Shown: piece by piece, positions 1-7,924 of the stretch
Layout of the letters: each line of letters opens with the position of its first letter
Numbering within the stretch: the first letter of the stretch is position 1
Assembly (NCBI RefSeq): GCF_001513675.1
Contig: NZ_CP013859.1
Coordinates: 3,039,081 to 3,103,080, forward strand
Direction of reading: 5' to 3'
Source of the DNA: Microbacterium sp. XT11
GTDB taxonomy: Bacteria > Actinomycetota > Actinomycetes > Actinomycetales > Microbacteriaceae
Length of the DNA: 64,000 nucleotides
Program-made: the position numbers and the translations under genes
Notes under the pieces: model-generated
What the model saw: the letters and a program-made list of their open reading frames with translations, nothing else
Told to the model about the DNA's origin: nothing
The model's database searches: none

Positions 1-2
1 AG

Positions 3-1385
3 AAGGACCGCATCGATGCCGAGAACGAGCGGCGCAGCGAAACGGGAGAGCCTCCGCTCGAGATGCCCATCCCCTATCCGCATCCGCGGTTGAAGCCCGT
101 GCTGGAGCGCACCCTCGGGGTTCCGATCTTCCAGGAGCAGCTCATCCAGATGGCGACGACGATCGGCGACTGCACTGCCGACGAGGCGGACACGCTGCGT
201 CGGGCGATGGGGTCGAAGCGCGGCCTGGAGAAGATCGAGACCATCCGCCGACAGCTCTACGAGGGCATGGCGAGGCACGGGCTCTCCGCCGAGCAGTCCG
301 ACCGGATCTATGCGCAGATCCAGGCGTTCTCGAATTTCGGTTTCGCGGAGTCCCATTCCCTGTCGTTCGCCCTGCTCGTCTATGCCAGCTCGTGGCTGAA
401 GCTGCACTACCCCGCGGCCTTCCTCGCCGGTCTGCTGCGTTCTCAGCCCATGGGCTTCTACTCCGCCTCGACCCTGACCGCCGACGCCCGCCGGCACGGC
501 GTCACCGTGCTCCGACCGGATCTGCATGCCTCAGCGGCGGTCGACACCCTCGAACCGCTCGGCGAGGAGCGTGCGGCCACGGGAATGCGGAGCTGCCTTC
601 TGCAGGTCGATCCTCCGCCGAAGACGCGGTTCGATCGTGACGCGCCCGACGAGTCGGCGGCGCATCGTCGTGACGGAGCCTATGCGGTGCGGCTGGGGCT
701 CGCGGGAGTGCGCGGCATCGGCGAGGCGCTCGCCGAACGCATCGTGACCGAGCGTGAGGAGCGCGGGCCGTTCCGCGACCTCAACGACCTCGTGCGTCGC
801 ACCGATGCGACCGCCGCGCACCTCGAGTCCCTCGCCACGGCCGGCGCCTTCGAATGCCTGGGGCTGAGCAGGCGAGAGGCGATCTGGCTCGCGGGAGCGG
901 CTGCTGAGGACCGCGCGCGCTTCCTGCCGGGGACGACGGTGGCCGTGCAGCCTCCGCTGTTCCCGGATCAGTCGGGTTACGAGCGGCTTGCCGCTGATCT
1001 CTGGGCGACCGGGGTGTCCACCGACGACCACCCGATGACCCATTTCCGCTCGCAACTGCATGAGCGCGGCGTGATCACGTCCGACCGCCTGCGCACCCAT
1101 GAGACCGGAAGGAGGGTCGAGGTCGCCGGCCTGGTCACCCACCGTCAGCGCCCGGAGACCGCGGCCGGGGTGACATTCCTCAATCTCGAAGACGAGCATG
1201 GCCTGATCAACGTGATCTGCTCGACCGGAGTGTGGACGCGCTATCGTCGAGCGGCCCGCACGTCGCCGGCGCTGATCGTCCGAGGCATCCTGGAGCGCTC
1301 GGCGGAGGGCGTCGTCAACATCCTCGCCGATGCCTTCGAAGACCTCCGCACCGGCCTCTCCCATCAGTCACGGGACTTCCGATGA
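3..1385 (+). CDS. dnaE2: Error-prone DNA polymerase DnaE2, C-terminal part (5' end outside window)
   Basis: This is the last 460 residues of a C-family polymerase alpha subunit of the DnaE2 (ImuC) type, which performs mutagenic translesion synthesis after DNA damage together with ImuA/ImuB. The frame is already open at base 3, so the start lies upstream of the window. Visible are the fingers/thumb motif PIFQEQLIQMA near the beginning, the helix-hairpin-helix segment (LAGVRGIGEALAERI, about residue 240) and a C-terminal OB-fold (VAGLVTHRQRPETAAGVTF). The last residues, SRDFR, are the usual DnaE2 ending. No imuA/imuB is visible here; they would have to lie upstream. Confidence 0.93.
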   Translation, partial: KDRIDAENERRSETGEPPLEMPIPYPHPRLKPVLERTLGVPIFQEQLIQMATTIGDCTADEADTLRRAMGSKRGLEKIETIRRQLYEGMARHGLSAEQSDRIYAQIQAFSNFGFAESHSLSFALLVYASSWLKLHYPAAFLAGLLRSQPMGFYSASTLTADARRHGVTVLRPDLHASAAVDTLEPLGEERAATGMRSCLLQVDPPPKTRFDRDAPDESAAHRRDGAYAVRLGLAGVRGIGEALAERIVTEREERGPFRDLNDLVRRTDATAAHLESLATAGAFECLGLSRREAIWLAGAAAEDRARFLPGTTVAVQPPLFPDQSGYERLAADLWATGVSTDDHPMTHFRSQLHERGVITSDRLRTHETGRRVEVAGLVTHRQRPETAAGVTFLNLEDEHGLINVICSTGVWTRYRRAARTSPALIVRGILERSAEGVVNILADAFEDLRTGLSHQSRDFR

Positions 1386-1399
1386 CCCGGCTCGGCCGC

Positions 1400-1783
1400 T
1401 TACCAGATGCGCTGCGGAGGTTCCTCGGGCGAACGGTCGGTTCCGCCCCACCGGTCGGCCTCGGCCTTCGCCGCTTCCACCGCGGCATCAGCACCGAGCA
1501 ACGCCGCCTTCGCTCCTGTCGCCGGCTGCTGCTCAGGCGCCACCGTCAGCACCGTGTGCGCACCGTGTCCGCCGATCGTCACCGTGCATTCCAGCACACG
1601 CCCGAGCCAGCGCGCGGCATCCGTCTGCGCGTCCTCGGCCCGGCGGTAGCGGATCCCGGTGTCCAGGTCGACGACAGCCATCACGACCGGAGCCCTGGTC
1701 TCCGGATCCGTCACCTCGATGACCTCGACGCGGTGCCCCTGGGCGATCGCGAGCTGCGCGTTGAGCGCGAGCTTCCTGTCCAT
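1400..1783 (-). CDS. Hypothetical protein, 127 aa
   Basis: A convergent small gene 14 bases after dnaE2. I do not recognise a named family. The product begins MDRKLALNAQLAIAQGHRV, is soluble with no signal peptide or membrane segment, and has an alternating beta-rich middle (VEVIEVTDPETRAPVVMAVVDL) followed by an alanine-rich C-terminal helix. Codon use matches the neighbours, which supports real coding. The start is the only in-frame ATG close to the upstream AT-richer gap. Confidence 0.6.
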   Translation of the reverse strand: MDRKLALNAQLAIAQGHRVEVIEVTDPETRAPVVMAVVDLDTGIRYRRAEDAQTDAARWLGRVLECTVTIGGHGAHTVLTVAPEQQPATGAKAALLGADAAVEAAKAEADRWGGTDRSPEEPPQRIW

Positions 1784-2432
1784 GCACCCACTCTACGAAT
1801 CAGCAGGGCAAAGGCAACGATCACCTCGGAACGGACACGGGCTCCACGGCCCGCCGGAACGGTGGAAAAAAGATTCGTAGATTTCTTTGTCCCCCAAATG
1901 GCGGACAAGGTGGTTAAGCGATATTCTGATGTGCGTAGCGGGGGCTACAGGCTGGTGACTGGGGATCAGCCGTCGAGCGCAGCGAGATCTTCGCCGCCTC
2001 CCCTACCGTCCGGGACGGACGGTGAGCCCTCTCGAGCGATTCGGCTGGGGCGGATGACTCGGGAGGGCAACCAGTCGCGTGTGCGGGACACCACACCATC
2101 GCCGCATCTAGCGGCCCGCGCTCGACACGTCAACCCCGCTGGGTCTGGCCGATCGCCGCCGTACCGTCGAGGTACGGCCGCCCCCGCGTCGCGGAGGAAG
2201 CAAGAACGCGCCTGCACGGCGAGGTGAAGCGAGCACGGAGGTGAAGCGCGCACGCGCACGCGCGACCGATCGCAGGCGGACGGCGGCGCGGCGCAGGAGT
2301 GACCGCGGTGCGGCGCAGGAGCGAAGGAGGGCGCGTCATGCGAGACACCACCGACGTGGGCCCGTCCCCTCGCTCCCGTTCATTGGTCGCCGGAGCACCG
2401 CGGTCCTGGCACGCCCGGAGGTGCCGAGCGCG
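1784..2432. other. Non-coding or unrecognised stretch, about 650 bases
   Basis: No convincing gene is seen. The first part (about 1865-1935) is clearly AT-richer than the surroundings, with an A-run at 1866-1871. The part from 2230 to 2340 is built of GC-rich near-repeats, such as GCGGCGCAGGAG occurring twice around 2287 and 2312. Open frames here are short and have biased arginine-rich translations typical of non-coding GC-rich DNA. Confidence 0.5.
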
Positions 2433-2636
2433 TCATTCCCAGGGATCTTCATCGTCCAGCGGGACCTCTTCGCGCTGGTCGGCGACGTCCGCGACGTCGG
2501 CCTCCCGCGCATCCGTCAGCGGTGCGGAGGAGACGGCGTATTCGGGATCGTCCGGCTCGTCGACGTCGGGGCGGTCCTGCTCGAGCAGATCAGCCGTGGG
2601 CTTGTCCTCATCGATCCGGTCGCGTGCGTCGGACAT
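2433..2636 (-). CDS. Small acidic hypothetical protein, 67 aa
   Basis: The frame is open much further upstream, but the start is set at 2636 because a strong ribosome site (GGAAGGAGAG) sits just before that ATG. The product MSDARDRIDEDKPTADLLEQ... is very acidic, rich in Asp/Glu/Pro and probably disordered, ending DDEDPWE. Short proteins of this composition are common in Microbacteriaceae and have no assigned function. It is divergent from the DUF72 gene. Confidence 0.65.
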   Translation of the reverse strand: MSDARDRIDEDKPTADLLEQDRPDVDEPDDPEYAVSSAPLTDAREADVADVADQREEVPLDDEDPWE

Positions 2637-2711
2637 GGCTCTCTCCTTCCGGTTGCGGTGTGCTTCCAGCCTCTCCGCGCAACCGTGTCGTGGCAAGGGG
2701 CTTGACCCGTC

Positions 2712-3590
2712 ATGACGAGTGCGGCGAAGGCGATAGGCACGGTGCGCGTCGGCGTCTCGGGGTGGCGATACCCGCGCTGGCGCGGCGACTTCTACCCCCG
2801 CGGGCTCGCGCAACGACGCGAGCTGGAGTACATCGGCACGCACTTCTCCACCGTCGAGCTGAACGGATCGTTCTACTCTCTCCAGCGTCCGGAGAGCTAC
2901 CGCCGGTGGCGCGCGAGCGTGCCGGACGACTTCGTGTTCGCGGTGAAGGGGTCACGATACGTGACCCACATGCTGCGGCTGCGCGGAGTCGAGCAGGCGC
3001 TCGCGAACTTCTTCGCATCGGGCGTCCTGGCTCTCGGCTCGCAACTGGGTCCGCTGCTGTGGCAACTCCCGGAGAGGGAGAAGTTCGACGCCGACGTGCT
3101 GGATGCCTTCCTTAGTACCCTGCCGTCCACGGCAGGAGAGGCGCTTGAGCTCGCGAGACGGCACGATGCTCGGCTGGATGGACGGTCGTGGCTGGAGATC
3201 GAGGGCGACGCACCGCTGCGGCATGCCCTCGAGCCACGGTCGTCGACATTCGCGGACCCTGCGAGCCTGCGTCTGCTGCAGCAGCACCGGGCAGGCCTCG
3301 TCGTCGCCGACACCGCGGGGACGTGGCCGCGGTTCGATGCTCTGACCGCGGACTTCGTGTACATCCGGCTGCACGGAGCCACAACGCTGTATCACAGCGG
3401 GTACACCTCAGCCGAACTCGGTGACTGGGCGTCGCTCATCACAGCATGGGCCGATGGCAGCGGCGCCGGTGACGGGAAGCCCCGTGACGTCTATGCCTAC
3501 TTCGACAACGACGCCCGGGGGTACGCTCCGCATGACGCCCTCGCGCTGTCGGCACTGGTCGAGTCCTTCTCGCCCGGCCGGACCGGCTGA
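2712..3590 (+). CDS. DUF72 family protein (YecE-like)
   Basis: A 292-residue TIM-barrel-like DUF72 protein. Recognisable family motifs are VRVGVSGWRYPRWRGDFYP at the N-terminus, FSTVELNGSFYSLQ (about 45-58), FVFAVKGSRYVTH (about 75-87), GPLLWQLP (about 115-122), VYIRLHG (about 215) and the C-terminal YAYFDNDARGYAPHDA. The biochemical function of the family is unknown, so none is assigned. Length is normal for the family. A 24-base tandem duplication begins at its stop codon. Confidence 0.9.
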   Translation: MTSAAKAIGTVRVGVSGWRYPRWRGDFYPRGLAQRRELEYIGTHFSTVELNGSFYSLQRPESYRRWRASVPDDFVFAVKGSRYVTHMLRLRGVEQALANFFASGVLALGSQLGPLLWQLPEREKFDADVLDAFLSTLPSTAGEALELARRHDARLDGRSWLEIEGDAPLRHALEPRSSTFADPASLRLLQQHRAGLVVADTAGTWPRFDALTADFVYIRLHGATTLYHSGYTSAELGDWASLITAWADGSGAGDGKPRDVYAYFDNDARGYAPHDALALSALVESFSPGRTG

Positions 3591-3634
3591 CCTCGCCCTG
3601 CCCGACCCGCCTGACCTCGCCCCGCCCGACCGGC
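3587..3634. repeat. Two-copy 24-base tandem repeat after the DUF72 gene
   Basis: Bases 3587-3610 and 3611-3634 are two near-identical copies of a unit starting CTGACCTCGCCC, differing at two positions. The first copy contains the DUF72 stop codon, so the duplication extends the 3' end of the gene without altering the protein. Confidence 0.75.
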
Positions 3635-3703
3635 TGCCCTTCGCCGGCCGCACCGGTCGACGCGGGGCTTCACGGCCGACGAGCTTCGCTCACCGAGGGC
3701 AGC

Positions 3704-4357
3704 TCAACGTACCCCGGCCAGGTCCGCCGCCGCGCGAAGGTCGGCGACGAAGGCGCGCAACGCGGCGTGGCGGTCCGCATCGTCACGGATGCGGAGCAGG
3801 CTCGACGGGTGCACGGTGACGACGATGGAGACCCCGCGCCAGTCCGGGGCGTCGAGGGGCTCCCCGCGTACCTCGCCGATCGTCACCGGCCGGCCGAGCA
3901 CGGCGCGCGCGGCCGTGGCGCCGAGCGCGACGACCACGGCGGGGTGCACGGCCGCGACCTCCGCGTCGAGCCACGGCCTGCAGGCGTTCACGTGCGCGAC
4001 CCCTGGCTTCTCATGGATGCGGCGCGGGCCGCGTCTCTCGAAGCGGAAGTGCTTCACCGCATTGGTGAGGTACGTCGTCTCCCGTGCGATGCCGGCGTCG
4101 TCGAGGGCGGTGTCGAGCATCCGGCCCGCCGGTCCGACGAAAGGCTCGCCGGAGAGATCCTCCCGGTCGCCCGGTTGCTCGCCGACGAGCATGAGCCGCG
4201 CGCCCTGCGCCCCTTCCGAGAACACGACCTGGGTGGCGTCCTGCCAGAGTTCGCATCCGCGGCACGCCTCTGCCGCGTGCCTCAGTTCTTCGACCGAGGC
4301 CGAGCCGGGCACCCAGTGCTCGGCGCCGGGGCGCGAAGGAGAGGATTCTGCCGTCAT
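3704..4357 (-). CDS. udgX: UdgX-type uracil-DNA glycosylase
   Basis: A 217-residue iron-sulfur uracil-DNA glycosylase of the UdgX subgroup. Seen: the Fe-S cysteines of CRGCEL (about 32-35) and a later Cys at about 126, motif GEQPGDREDLSGEPFVGPAG (59-78), the subgroup-specific loop RRIHEKP (112-118) and the late motif VTVHPSS. In characterised UdgX enzymes the His of the R-R-I-H loop forms a covalent bond to the abasic sugar after uracil release; that residue (His115) is present. The protein therefore probably excises uracil and remains linked to DNA. Monocistronic, convergent with DUF72. Confidence 0.88.
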   Translation of the reverse strand: MTAESSPSRPGAEHWVPGSASVEELRHAAEACRGCELWQDATQVVFSEGAQGARLMLVGEQPGDREDLSGEPFVGPAGRMLDTALDDAGIARETTYLTNAVKHFRFERRGPRRIHEKPGVAHVNACRPWLDAEVAAVHPAVVVALGATAARAVLGRPVTIGEVRGEPLDAPDWRGVSIVVTVHPSSLLRIRDDADRHAALRAFVADLRAAADLAGVR

Positions 4358-4414
4358 GCCGCGAGACTACGCGTACACGCCGTCGGCGACAGCCCCTTGC
4401 GCCCGCCGTACGCG

Positions 4415-4999
4415 CTAGTCCCGGTCGCCGACGTGGCCGGGAGCCGTGAGCGAGAGCACCCGCTCGACGAACGCCGCGTACTCGCTCATGTAGTGCTGGA
4501 GGAACTGCTCCGTTCCGGCATCCGTCACCTGTCCATCGGCCCCGAACACCTCCGGGCGGAAGGTGATGTAGGCCTCGGGGGCGTTGAGCTGCGGTGCGTT
4601 CAGGAAGCTCAGCACGCTGCGCATGGACGACTGCATCACGGCGGTGCCGATCGCGCCCGTCGAGGCGCCGATGATGCCGGTCGGCTTGCGTGCGAACGAG
4701 TTGTGCCCCCAGGGTCGCGAGCCCCAGTCGATCGCGTTCTTGAGCGCGCCGGGGATCGACCGGTTGTACTCGGGAGACACGATGAGCAGTCCGTCCGCGC
4801 GCTCGACGGCGTTCTTGAACTCCGTCACCGCGGGGACGGGATCGAGCTCGTCGTCCCGGTTGTACAGCGGCAGGTCGCGGATAGGGATCTCGCTGAGCTC
4901 CAGGCTGGGAGGAGCGAGGCGCACGAGGGCGGTGGACAAGACTCGATTGATCGAGTCGCGGGAGAGGCTCCCGATCAGGTATCCGATGCGATGGACCAT
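4415..4999 (-). CDS. NADPH-dependent FMN reductase
   Basis: A 194-residue flavodoxin-fold oxidoreductase. It has the N-terminal FMN-phosphate loop YLIGSLSRDSINR and the family signature SPEYNRSIPGALKNAIDWGSRP (about residues 75-97). Members reduce FMN, quinones, azo dyes or chromate with NADPH; the actual substrate cannot be told. The ATG at 4999 is chosen over the GTG directly upstream because the AGGAGG site (5005-5010) is then five bases away. Confidence 0.85.
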   Translation of the reverse strand: MVHRIGYLIGSLSRDSINRVLSTALVRLAPPSLELSEIPIRDLPLYNRDDELDPVPAVTEFKNAVERADGLLIVSPEYNRSIPGALKNAIDWGSRPWGHNSFARKPTGIIGASTGAIGTAVMQSSMRSVLSFLNAPQLNAPEAYITFRPEVFGADGQVTDAGTEQFLQHYMSEYAAFVERVLSLTAPGHVGDRD

Positions 5000-5070
5000 C
5001 ACGTCCTCCTTCGGCCGGGCGGAGCGCGCCGTTGCCTTCTTCCTCCGTTTTCAGGATATCTGTCCGACCC

Positions 5071-5089
5071 GGGCTTGCCGCAAGGCCCC
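5071..5089 (+). promoter_or_regulatory. Rifamycin-associated element (RAE) upstream of helR
   Basis: The 19 bases GGGCTTGCCGCAAGGCCCC form an inverted repeat around CTTGC/GCAAG and match the pattern of the rifamycin-associated element known from actinobacterial rifamycin-resistance genes. It lies about 60 bases before the helR start on the same strand, the expected position for a cis element that induces the gene in response to rifamycins. The match is from memory of the consensus. Confidence 0.75.
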
Positions 5090-5149
5090 CATGGCAGTGC
5101 AGAATCGACGTTCGCCCGCGTGAATGCACGCTTGACGCGAAGGAGATCC

Positions 5150-7291
5150 ATGCCCGCCGACCCCTTCGACCTCCCCCTCACCCTCGACCGCAAGGCGGCT
5201 CCGTCGCTCATCGACGCCGACCGCGCGCACCTCCGACGCATCGCCGACGAGCTCCAGGATCAGCGCGTCCAGACGGCCGAGCGTCTCACCCGCGCCCGCA
5301 CCCAGCGCGCGGACGAGGGCGGGGCGGCTGTGGACCGTGACATCGAGATCCGACGGCTGAGCGCCCGGCTTCGTCTGCTCGACCGCTACGGCATCGACCT
5401 CTGCCTGGGGAGGATGACGCCGCGCGACGGCGAACCCGTGTACATCGGCCGGACCGGACTCGCAGCGGCTGACGGGACGCGGCTGCTGGTCGACTGGCGC
5501 GCCCCGGCGGCCGCCCCGTACTTCGCCGCGACGATGGAGGACCCGCGCGGCATCGTGTCGCGACGCCGCTATCGGTGGACCGGAGGCCGCATCACCGACT
5601 ACTGGGACGAAGCGCTCACCGAGGAGGGATTCACGACGGATGCCGCGCTCGACGACCAGTCGGCGTTCATCGCGAGCCTCGGCGCGCACCGGTCGCCTCG
5701 GATGCGCGACGTCGTCGCCACGATCCAGGCCGATCAGGATGCCATCATCCGGATGCCGTCGCGAGGCGCGCTGGTCGTCGACGGCGGCCCCGGCACCGGG
5801 AAGACCGTCGTCGCGCTGCACCGCGCCGCGCATCTCCTGTATGCGGAACCGCGGCTCACGCACGGCGGCGGAGGCATGCTGCTCGTCGGGCCGAACGCCC
5901 ACTACCTCTCCTACGTCGAGGACGTCCTCCCGAGCCTCGGCGAGGACTCCGTGCGCCTGTGCACTCTCACCGAGATGGTGCCGGAGAGCGCGTCGGCGCA
6001 GGAGGACGACGACCCCGCGGTCGCCGCACTGAAGGCGAGTCTCGATCCGACGGATGTCATCACCGCGGCGGTGGACCAGTTCACGCATCCGCCGCAGCAC
6101 GACATGCGCATCGAGACCCCGTGGGCCGACCTGTGGCTCGGGCGCGACGACTGGGCCGAGGCGTTCGCCGCCGCCGACCCGGCGTCGTCGCACAACGACG
6201 CGCGCGACGAGGTGTGGGAAGCGCTCCTCGAGCTCCTCATCGATCAGGTCGACGACGAGGTGCCTCCGCATGTCGTTCGACGCCGGCTGCGGCAGGACGA
6301 TGAGCTCACCGGAGCGTTCGTGCGTGCGTGGCCGTTGCTCTCGCCTGCCGGGGTCGTGGAACGTCTCTGGACCTCGCCGGGCCTCCTCCGCCGGTGCGCG
6401 CCGCAGCTGTCGGACGATGAAGTGGCGCTGTTGCAGCGCGAGGACGGCGGCGCATGGACCATCTCGGATCTGCCGCTGCTGGATGCCGCGCACCGCCTGA
6501 TCGGCGACCCGGATGCCGTACGCGCCGAGCATCGTCGCCAGGCGGTGATCGCGTCGGCGCAGGAGCAGATGTCCCACGTCGTCGATCACCTCGTCGAATC
6601 GGACGACAGCGAGATGAAGGTGATGTCGATCCTCCGCGGCGTGGACGCGCGTGCCGTGCTCGCGGGGGCGGATGCCCCGCCCGCGGCCACCCCGGACGAG
6701 CTCGCCGGACCCTTCGCGCACATCGTGGTCGACGAGGCGCAGGAGCTGACGGACGCGGAATGGCGGATGCTGCTGGCGCGATGCCCGTCGCGCAGCTTCA
6801 CCGTGGTCGGCGATCGCGCGCAGGCGCGGCACGGCTTCACGGAGACGTGGGAGGAACGGCTGTCCCGGGTCGGGCTGCGGGACGCGCAGGTCGCGCACCT
6901 GAGCGTCAACTACCGCACCCCCGCGGAGGTGATGACAGTCGCGGCCCCCGCCGTGCGCACGGCCATCCCGGATGCGAATGTGCCGACCTCCGTGCGCAAG
7001 AGCGGAACGCCGGTGCGCTACGGCGAGGTCGGCGAGCTGAGGGCGATCGTCGACGAGTGGACGGCCACGCACCCGCAGGGGACCGCGTGCGTGATCGGAG
7101 CGCCATGGCATCCGGGATCGGCGCGCGTGCGTTCTCTCACCGCGGCGGCGGCGAAGGGGCTGGAGTTCGACCTCGTCGTGCTCGTGAACCCCCAGGCTCT
7201 CGGCGACGACATCACCGGAGCGGTCGACCGCTACGTGGCCATGACCCGCACGACCGGACAGCTGGTGATCCTGGAGGGCGGCGAGGGATGA
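5150..7291 (+). CDS. helR: HelR/HelD-like RNA polymerase recycling ATPase
   Basis: A 713-residue UvrD/Rep-like superfamily 1 ATPase of the actinobacterial HelD class II/HelR group. The coiled N-terminal arm (about 25-80) is followed by Walker A GGPGTGKT (about 210-217), motif II VVDEAQELTDAEW (about 525) and the late SF1 motif near AAAKGLEFDLVVL. HelR proteins displace rifamycins from RNA polymerase and rescue stalled polymerase, giving rifamycin tolerance. The start at 5150 follows AAGGAGATCC; the frame is open far upstream, but that part overlaps real genes on the other strand. The upstream RAE supports the HelR rather than generic HelD assignment. Confidence 0.88.
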   Translation: MPADPFDLPLTLDRKAAPSLIDADRAHLRRIADELQDQRVQTAERLTRARTQRADEGGAAVDRDIEIRRLSARLRLLDRYGIDLCLGRMTPRDGEPVYIGRTGLAAADGTRLLVDWRAPAAAPYFAATMEDPRGIVSRRRYRWTGGRITDYWDEALTEEGFTTDAALDDQSAFIASLGAHRSPRMRDVVATIQADQDAIIRMPSRGALVVDGGPGTGKTVVALHRAAHLLYAEPRLTHGGGGMLLVGPNAHYLSYVEDVLPSLGEDSVRLCTLTEMVPESASAQEDDDPAVAALKASLDPTDVITAAVDQFTHPPQHDMRIETPWADLWLGRDDWAEAFAAADPASSHNDARDEVWEALLELLIDQVDDEVPPHVVRRRLRQDDELTGAFVRAWPLLSPAGVVERLWTSPGLLRRCAPQLSDDEVALLQREDGGAWTISDLPLLDAAHRLIGDPDAVRAEHRRQAVIASAQEQMSHVVDHLVESDDSEMKVMSILRGVDARAVLAGADAPPAATPDELAGPFAHIVVDEAQELTDAEWRMLLARCPSRSFTVVGDRAQARHGFTETWEERLSRVGLRDAQVAHLSVNYRTPAEVMTVAAPAVRTAIPDANVPTSVRKSGTPVRYGEVGELRAIVDEWTATHPQGTACVIGAPWHPGSARVRSLTAAAAKGLEFDLVVLVNPQALGDDITGAVDRYVAMTRTTGQLVILEGGEG

Positions 7292-7317
7292 GCGCTCGGC
7301 GGATGCCGGCCGCGGAG

Positions 7318-7923
7318 TCAGCCGTCAGCCGGGTCCGTCATGGTGACGTGCCGCACGGCGATGAGACGGTCCATCGTCGCGAGCAGTCGCTCGGCGTCGG
7401 GCCGGTCGTCGCCGCCTGGCGCGTGCACGAGAGCGCGCACCGACGCGAGCGCCAGCATGATCGCCGCTTCCGCGGTCTCGTCGGAGTCCACGCGGTCGCG
7501 CACGAGACCGGTGAACTCCTCCTTCAAGGTCCCCATCCACTGGGTCATCGCGGAGAGGAGCTCTGGCTGGGCGGCGATCAGCGCCTTGAGGCGACGCCGC
7601 TCCATCCCGGTATCGATCGATGAGGCGATGAGCTCGCAGATCGCGGGCATCAGGTCACCGCGTGCCGAGCGGAAGCGCTCGGCGGCCTCAGCGGAGAACA
7701 CGCGTTCGGGGAGGTTCAGCGCCGCGGCCGTCTTCGACGGGAAGTAGTTGAAGAAGGTGCGCGGCGAGACGCCGACCTCCTCGCAGATCTGCTCGACGGT
7801 CGTCCCGTCGAGCCCTCGACTCTCGATCAGACGCAGGGCGGCCTCGTGCAACGCCTGCCGGCGATGTCTCTTCTTCCGTTCGCGGAGGCCGTCGGGCCGC
7901 CCCGCATCCTGATCGATCGTCAT
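7318..7923 (-). CDS. TetR family regulator of the adjacent MFS pump
   Basis: A 201-residue TetR-type repressor. The HTH is TVEQICEEVGVSPRTFFNYFPSK (about 43-65), followed by a helical ligand-binding domain. It is the second gene of a two-gene unit: its ATG is separated by one base from the stop of the MFS gene, so the two are probably translated from one message. It most likely autoregulates the unit through the 28-base palindrome at 10023-10050. Convergent with helR. Confidence 0.88.
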   Translation of the reverse strand: MTIDQDAGRPDGLRERKKRHRRQALHEAALRLIESRGLDGTTVEQICEEVGVSPRTFFNYFPSKTAAALNLPERVFSAEAAERFRSARGDLMPAICELIASSIDTGMERRRLKALIAAQPELLSAMTQWMGTLKEEFTGLVRDRVDSDETAEAAIMLALASVRALVHAPGGDDRPDAERLLATMDRLIAVRHVTMTDPADG

Positions 7924-7924
7924 G

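Noticed and set aside
2241..2715. Plus-strand frames of 138-154 codons across the acidic small gene
   Set aside because: Serine/arginine runs with no family resemblance; the minus strand has a strong ribosome site and a typical acidic protein.
3767..5149. Upstream extension of the helR frame by 461 codons
   Set aside because: It is antisense to udgX and the FMN reductase; the ribosome site AAGGAGATCC and HelR homology place the start at 5150.
5051..7111. 686-codon minus-strand open frame opposite helR
   Set aside because: Shadow of a high-GC gene: arginine/histidine-rich translation with no motif, while the plus strand encodes intact ATPase motifs.
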